This document shows, piece after piece, positions 4,555-6,245 of a stretch of DNA of 6,245 bases. Every line of letters begins with the position of its first letter. Positions within the stretch are counted from its first letter, which is position 1. Under the pieces are notes generated by a model, which was not told the DNA's origin, ran no database searches, and was given only the letters and a program-made list of their open reading frames with translations. The stretch spans positions 1 through 6,245 of the forward strand of contig QHVW01000915.1 in assembly GCA_003223675.1 (NCBI GenBank). Direction: 5' to 3'. This DNA comes from Acidobacteriota bacterium. GTDB taxonomy: Bacteria; Acidobacteriota; Thermoanaerobaculia; Multivoradales; UBA5704. The position numbers and the translations under genes were made by a program.

Positions 4555-5859
4555 TCATTTCCAGATGGATGAAGCGCCGGCCGGCTCGGCGATCCAGTGA
4601 AACCCGCCGCCGGCGAGCGCCGCCTTCCGCAGCCTTGCCCGCGCGGGGTGGCCGTCGAGCTGCCCCTCCAGCAGCAGGAGGTCCGGGCCCGGCCTCTGGA
4701 AAGCCAGCTCCGCCTCGGGCCTCCCCTGGACGTTCCGCACGATGTCTCCCGGCTTCAACTTGGATTTCCAGAGCCTGAGAGTCTTCAGTTTCCGGTCCAG
4801 GGCCAGCTTATAGCCTGTCCACGATCCGTCCATGCGCTGGACGCTGAGGCTGCCGGGCTTCAAGATCATCACCCACCGCCAGCGGTCCGGGGTGGGCAGC
4901 GGCACCTCCCTGCCATCGACGTCGAGCTCCTCCACCGACCAGAAGCCGTACAGCGGCGGCCTGGGCGGATGAAACTGTTTATACATATCGGCGGCGTGCT
5001 GGAAGCTCCCACGCATCGACCACAGGCCGAAGAGGAGCAGGGCCACGTGCGGGGCCCGATCGAGCCACTGGCGCGCGAAGAGAGGCTTGATGCGGACCGG
5101 CTCCACCCTGCGATTGAAGAGGAAGACGCCGGCCAGCCGGGGCGCGTCCGGAGCGATCAGGAGCAGAGCCATGATCACGAAATGCAGGGAGATGAGCTTC
5201 ACCGGCACGTCGTAGCACATGTTCAACAGGAAGACCGTCACCATGTTTCCGGCGCTCAACAGAGCGCCCAGCAGCACCGTCCGGGGGATCAGCAGCAGCA
5301 CGCCGCCCACCAGCTCGGCCGCGCCGATGAAGGTTTCGAAAGGCGAGGAGGCGCCCACCGTCCACCAGAGCAGGTGATTCGGAAAGAGATCGCCGATCCG
5401 CATGCCCAGCACCCCCACGGGAAGCGGGGAGATCATCTGGGAGGGGATCACTTTGATCGCGCCGTAGAAGATCAGGATGGGCGCCAGCATGAGGCGCAGC
5501 AGGAGCCGGAGCCAGGAATAGAGCCGCTCGTAGCTCTGCCTTTTCCTGTCGAGCGCCGACCAGAGGGCCGTCGCCACGACGGTCAGCACCATGTAGCACA
5601 GGAACAGGACCCAACCGAAAGCCATGTTGTTGATGCCGGCCTCTTCGAGGGTGAGCTTCTCATCGAGATGGAGGACGTGGCCGGCGATCCACTGCAGGAG
5701 AGGGAGCCAGAGCGCGTAATATTTCTGCACCAGGGAGTCGGGAATGAGGCCGGACGCGCCTTCGCTCACGAAGAGGAGGACGAAATAGGAGAAGAAGAAC
5801 CGGAACGCGATGCGCGTGGGCGGGCTCCAGCGGACCTCTTCGCGGGGCTCAGTCACCAT
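4555..5859 (-). CDS. DoxX-like integral membrane protein with C-terminal beta-rich domain
   Basis: A 434-aa protein. Membrane segments are visible near residues 17-33, 79-100, 118-135, 174-191, 195-214, 222-237 and 270-282. The middle has the DoxX-type pattern: LAPILIFYGAIKVIPSQM (125-142), a LLWWTVGASSPFETFIGAAE loop (163-182), LGALLSAGNMVTVFLLNMCY, then DVPVKLISLHF (217-227). DoxX relatives are poorly characterised; some act in redox or thiosulfate metabolism. Residues ~293-434 form a soluble domain beginning PPRPPLYGFWSVEE, with repeated beta strands and ending FHWI, somewhat lipocalin-like. ATG 5859 overlaps the stop of the upstream paralogue by 11 nt (ATGGTGACTGA). Its ribosome binding site is weak (GAGG about 10 nt upstream), which suggests translational coupling. 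At about 434 aa it is much longer than a minimal DoxX protein because of the extra helices and the tail. Family call is fairly sure, substrate unknown. Confidence 0.75.
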   Translation of the reverse strand: MVTEPREEVRWSPPTRIAFRFFFSYFVLLFVSEGASGLIPDSLVQKYYALWLPLLQWIAGHVLHLDEKLTLEEAGINNMAFGWVLFLCYMVLTVVATALWSALDRKRQSYERLYSWLRLLLRLMLAPILIFYGAIKVIPSQMISPLPVGVLGMRIGDLFPNHLLWWTVGASSPFETFIGAAELVGGVLLLIPRTVLLGALLSAGNMVTVFLLNMCYDVPVKLISLHFVIMALLLIAPDAPRLAGVFLFNRRVEPVRIKPLFARQWLDRAPHVALLLFGLWSMRGSFQHAADMYKQFHPPRPPLYGFWSVEELDVDGREVPLPTPDRWRWVMILKPGSLSVQRMDGSWTGYKLALDRKLKTLRLWKSKLKPGDIVRNVQGRPEAELAFQRPGPDLLLLEGQLDGHPARARLRKAALAGGGFHWIAEPAGASSIWK

Positions 5860-6245
5860 AGAGCTCGGGCCTCAGGATCCAGTGGAACCAGGGGGTGGTC
5901 AGGCGCATCCTGCGCAGCTTCGCCCGCGTGGGACGGCCATCCCAAAGTCCGTCCAGGACGAGCACGTCCGCCTCGGGCTCGGCAAGGTTGAGCGCCACCC
6001 GGTGATCCAAGATCATTGTTTTGCTTTTCATGTCCAGAGCGAGGGCGTGCCGTTCTCGCGTCCCCACCTTGAGGACGGCGTCGAGCGCGCGGGGGTCCGC
6101 GAAGACCACCGACCGCCATTGGCGCACGCCGGCGTCCGCGCTCGCGCCGGCGACGTTCTCCACGCTCCAGACTCCGTAGAGCGGCGGCCGCGGCGGATTG
6201 AGCTTCCGGTATCGCCGCACGGCGTCCTGCACGCTCCAACCGATC
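5849..6245 (-). CDS. Tandem paralogue of the DoxX-like protein (C-terminal domain only; 5' end outside window)
   Basis: The frame is open from the right edge to TGA at 5851-5849 (131 residues visible), so the GTG at 6232 is probably internal and not a start. The visible part reads IGWSVQDAVRRYRKLNPPRP followed by PLYGVWSVEN, LALDMKSKTM, PEADVLVLDGLWDGRP, TRAKLRRM and FHWILRP. It aligns end to end with the C-terminal domain of the neighbouring 434-aa protein: PPRPPLYGxWSVE, ALDxKxKT, DGxPxRAxLRK/R and FHWI are shared. A DoxX-like membrane part is therefore expected just outside the window. The 11-nt overlap with the next gene shows they form one operon. Divergence between copies is substantial, so the duplication is not recent. 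The paralogue call is confident; its function is unknown. Confidence 0.75.
   Translation of the reverse strand, partial: IGWSVQDAVRRYRKLNPPRPPLYGVWSVENVAGASADAGVRQWRSVVFADPRALDAVLKVGTRERHALALDMKSKTMILDHRVALNLAEPEADVLVLDGLWDGRPTRAKLRRMRLTTPWFHWILRPELYGD

Noticed and set aside
4597..5991. Plus-strand reading frame of 464 codons
   Set aside because: It is antisense to the DoxX-like genes, rich in His/Gln/Glu/Arg with no hydrophobic segments or motifs, and typical of GC-rich shadow frames.

Overview
This GC-rich window looks like a chromosomal fragment from a little-studied environmental bacterium. Acidobacteriota is my best guess and Myxococcota is possible. The guess rests on an EXORDIUM-like secreted protein, two DoxX-type membrane proteins with a C-terminal beta-rich domain, a large carboxypeptidase-regulatory-like protein, and a GTAGGGGCGG-type palindromic repeat. 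It is an inference, because no rRNA or housekeeping marker is present. Almost all genes lie on the minus strand; the exception is a toxin-antitoxin locus on the plus strand.

Layout from left to right. (1) Minus 1398..1 is a large gene running off the left edge, 466 codons visible. It carries a transthyretin/CarboxypepD_reg-like beta-sandwich and striking Trp/Cys clusters, and it has a perfect Shine-Dalgarno. A long plus-strand reading frame over the same bases is only its shadow. (2) 1399-1883 has no intact gene. It holds the C-terminal half of a HigA/XRE-type antitoxin on the minus strand (stop at 1600) and a perfect 12-bp inverted repeat. (3) Plus 1884-2711 is a PIN-domain toxin of the DUF3368 type, split by an apparent one-base deletion near 2225, followed with a 26-nt overlap by an intact UPF0175-type antitoxin. 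(4) A strong hairpin at 2763-2790 separates this locus from the convergent minus-strand gene.

(5) Minus 3597..2812 is a secreted EXORDIUM-like protein starting at TTG. (6) Minus 4276..3719 is a secreted, cysteine-containing protein of unknown function with its own consensus TATAAT box. (7) At 4457-4545 lies a long, near-perfect inverted repeat, each arm of which is itself a palindrome (REP/MITE-like). (8) Minus 5859..4555 and minus 6245..5849 are two overlapping, tandemly duplicated genes for DoxX-like membrane proteins with a matching C-terminal domain. The upstream copy enters from the right edge.

Two themes stand out. Envelope and secreted proteins of unknown role occupy the minus strand. 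In the middle is a decaying toxin-antitoxin patch in which one antitoxin remnant lies back to back with a frameshifted PIN toxin whose UPF0175 antitoxin is still intact. I found no CRISPR array, tRNA, rRNA or transposase gene.
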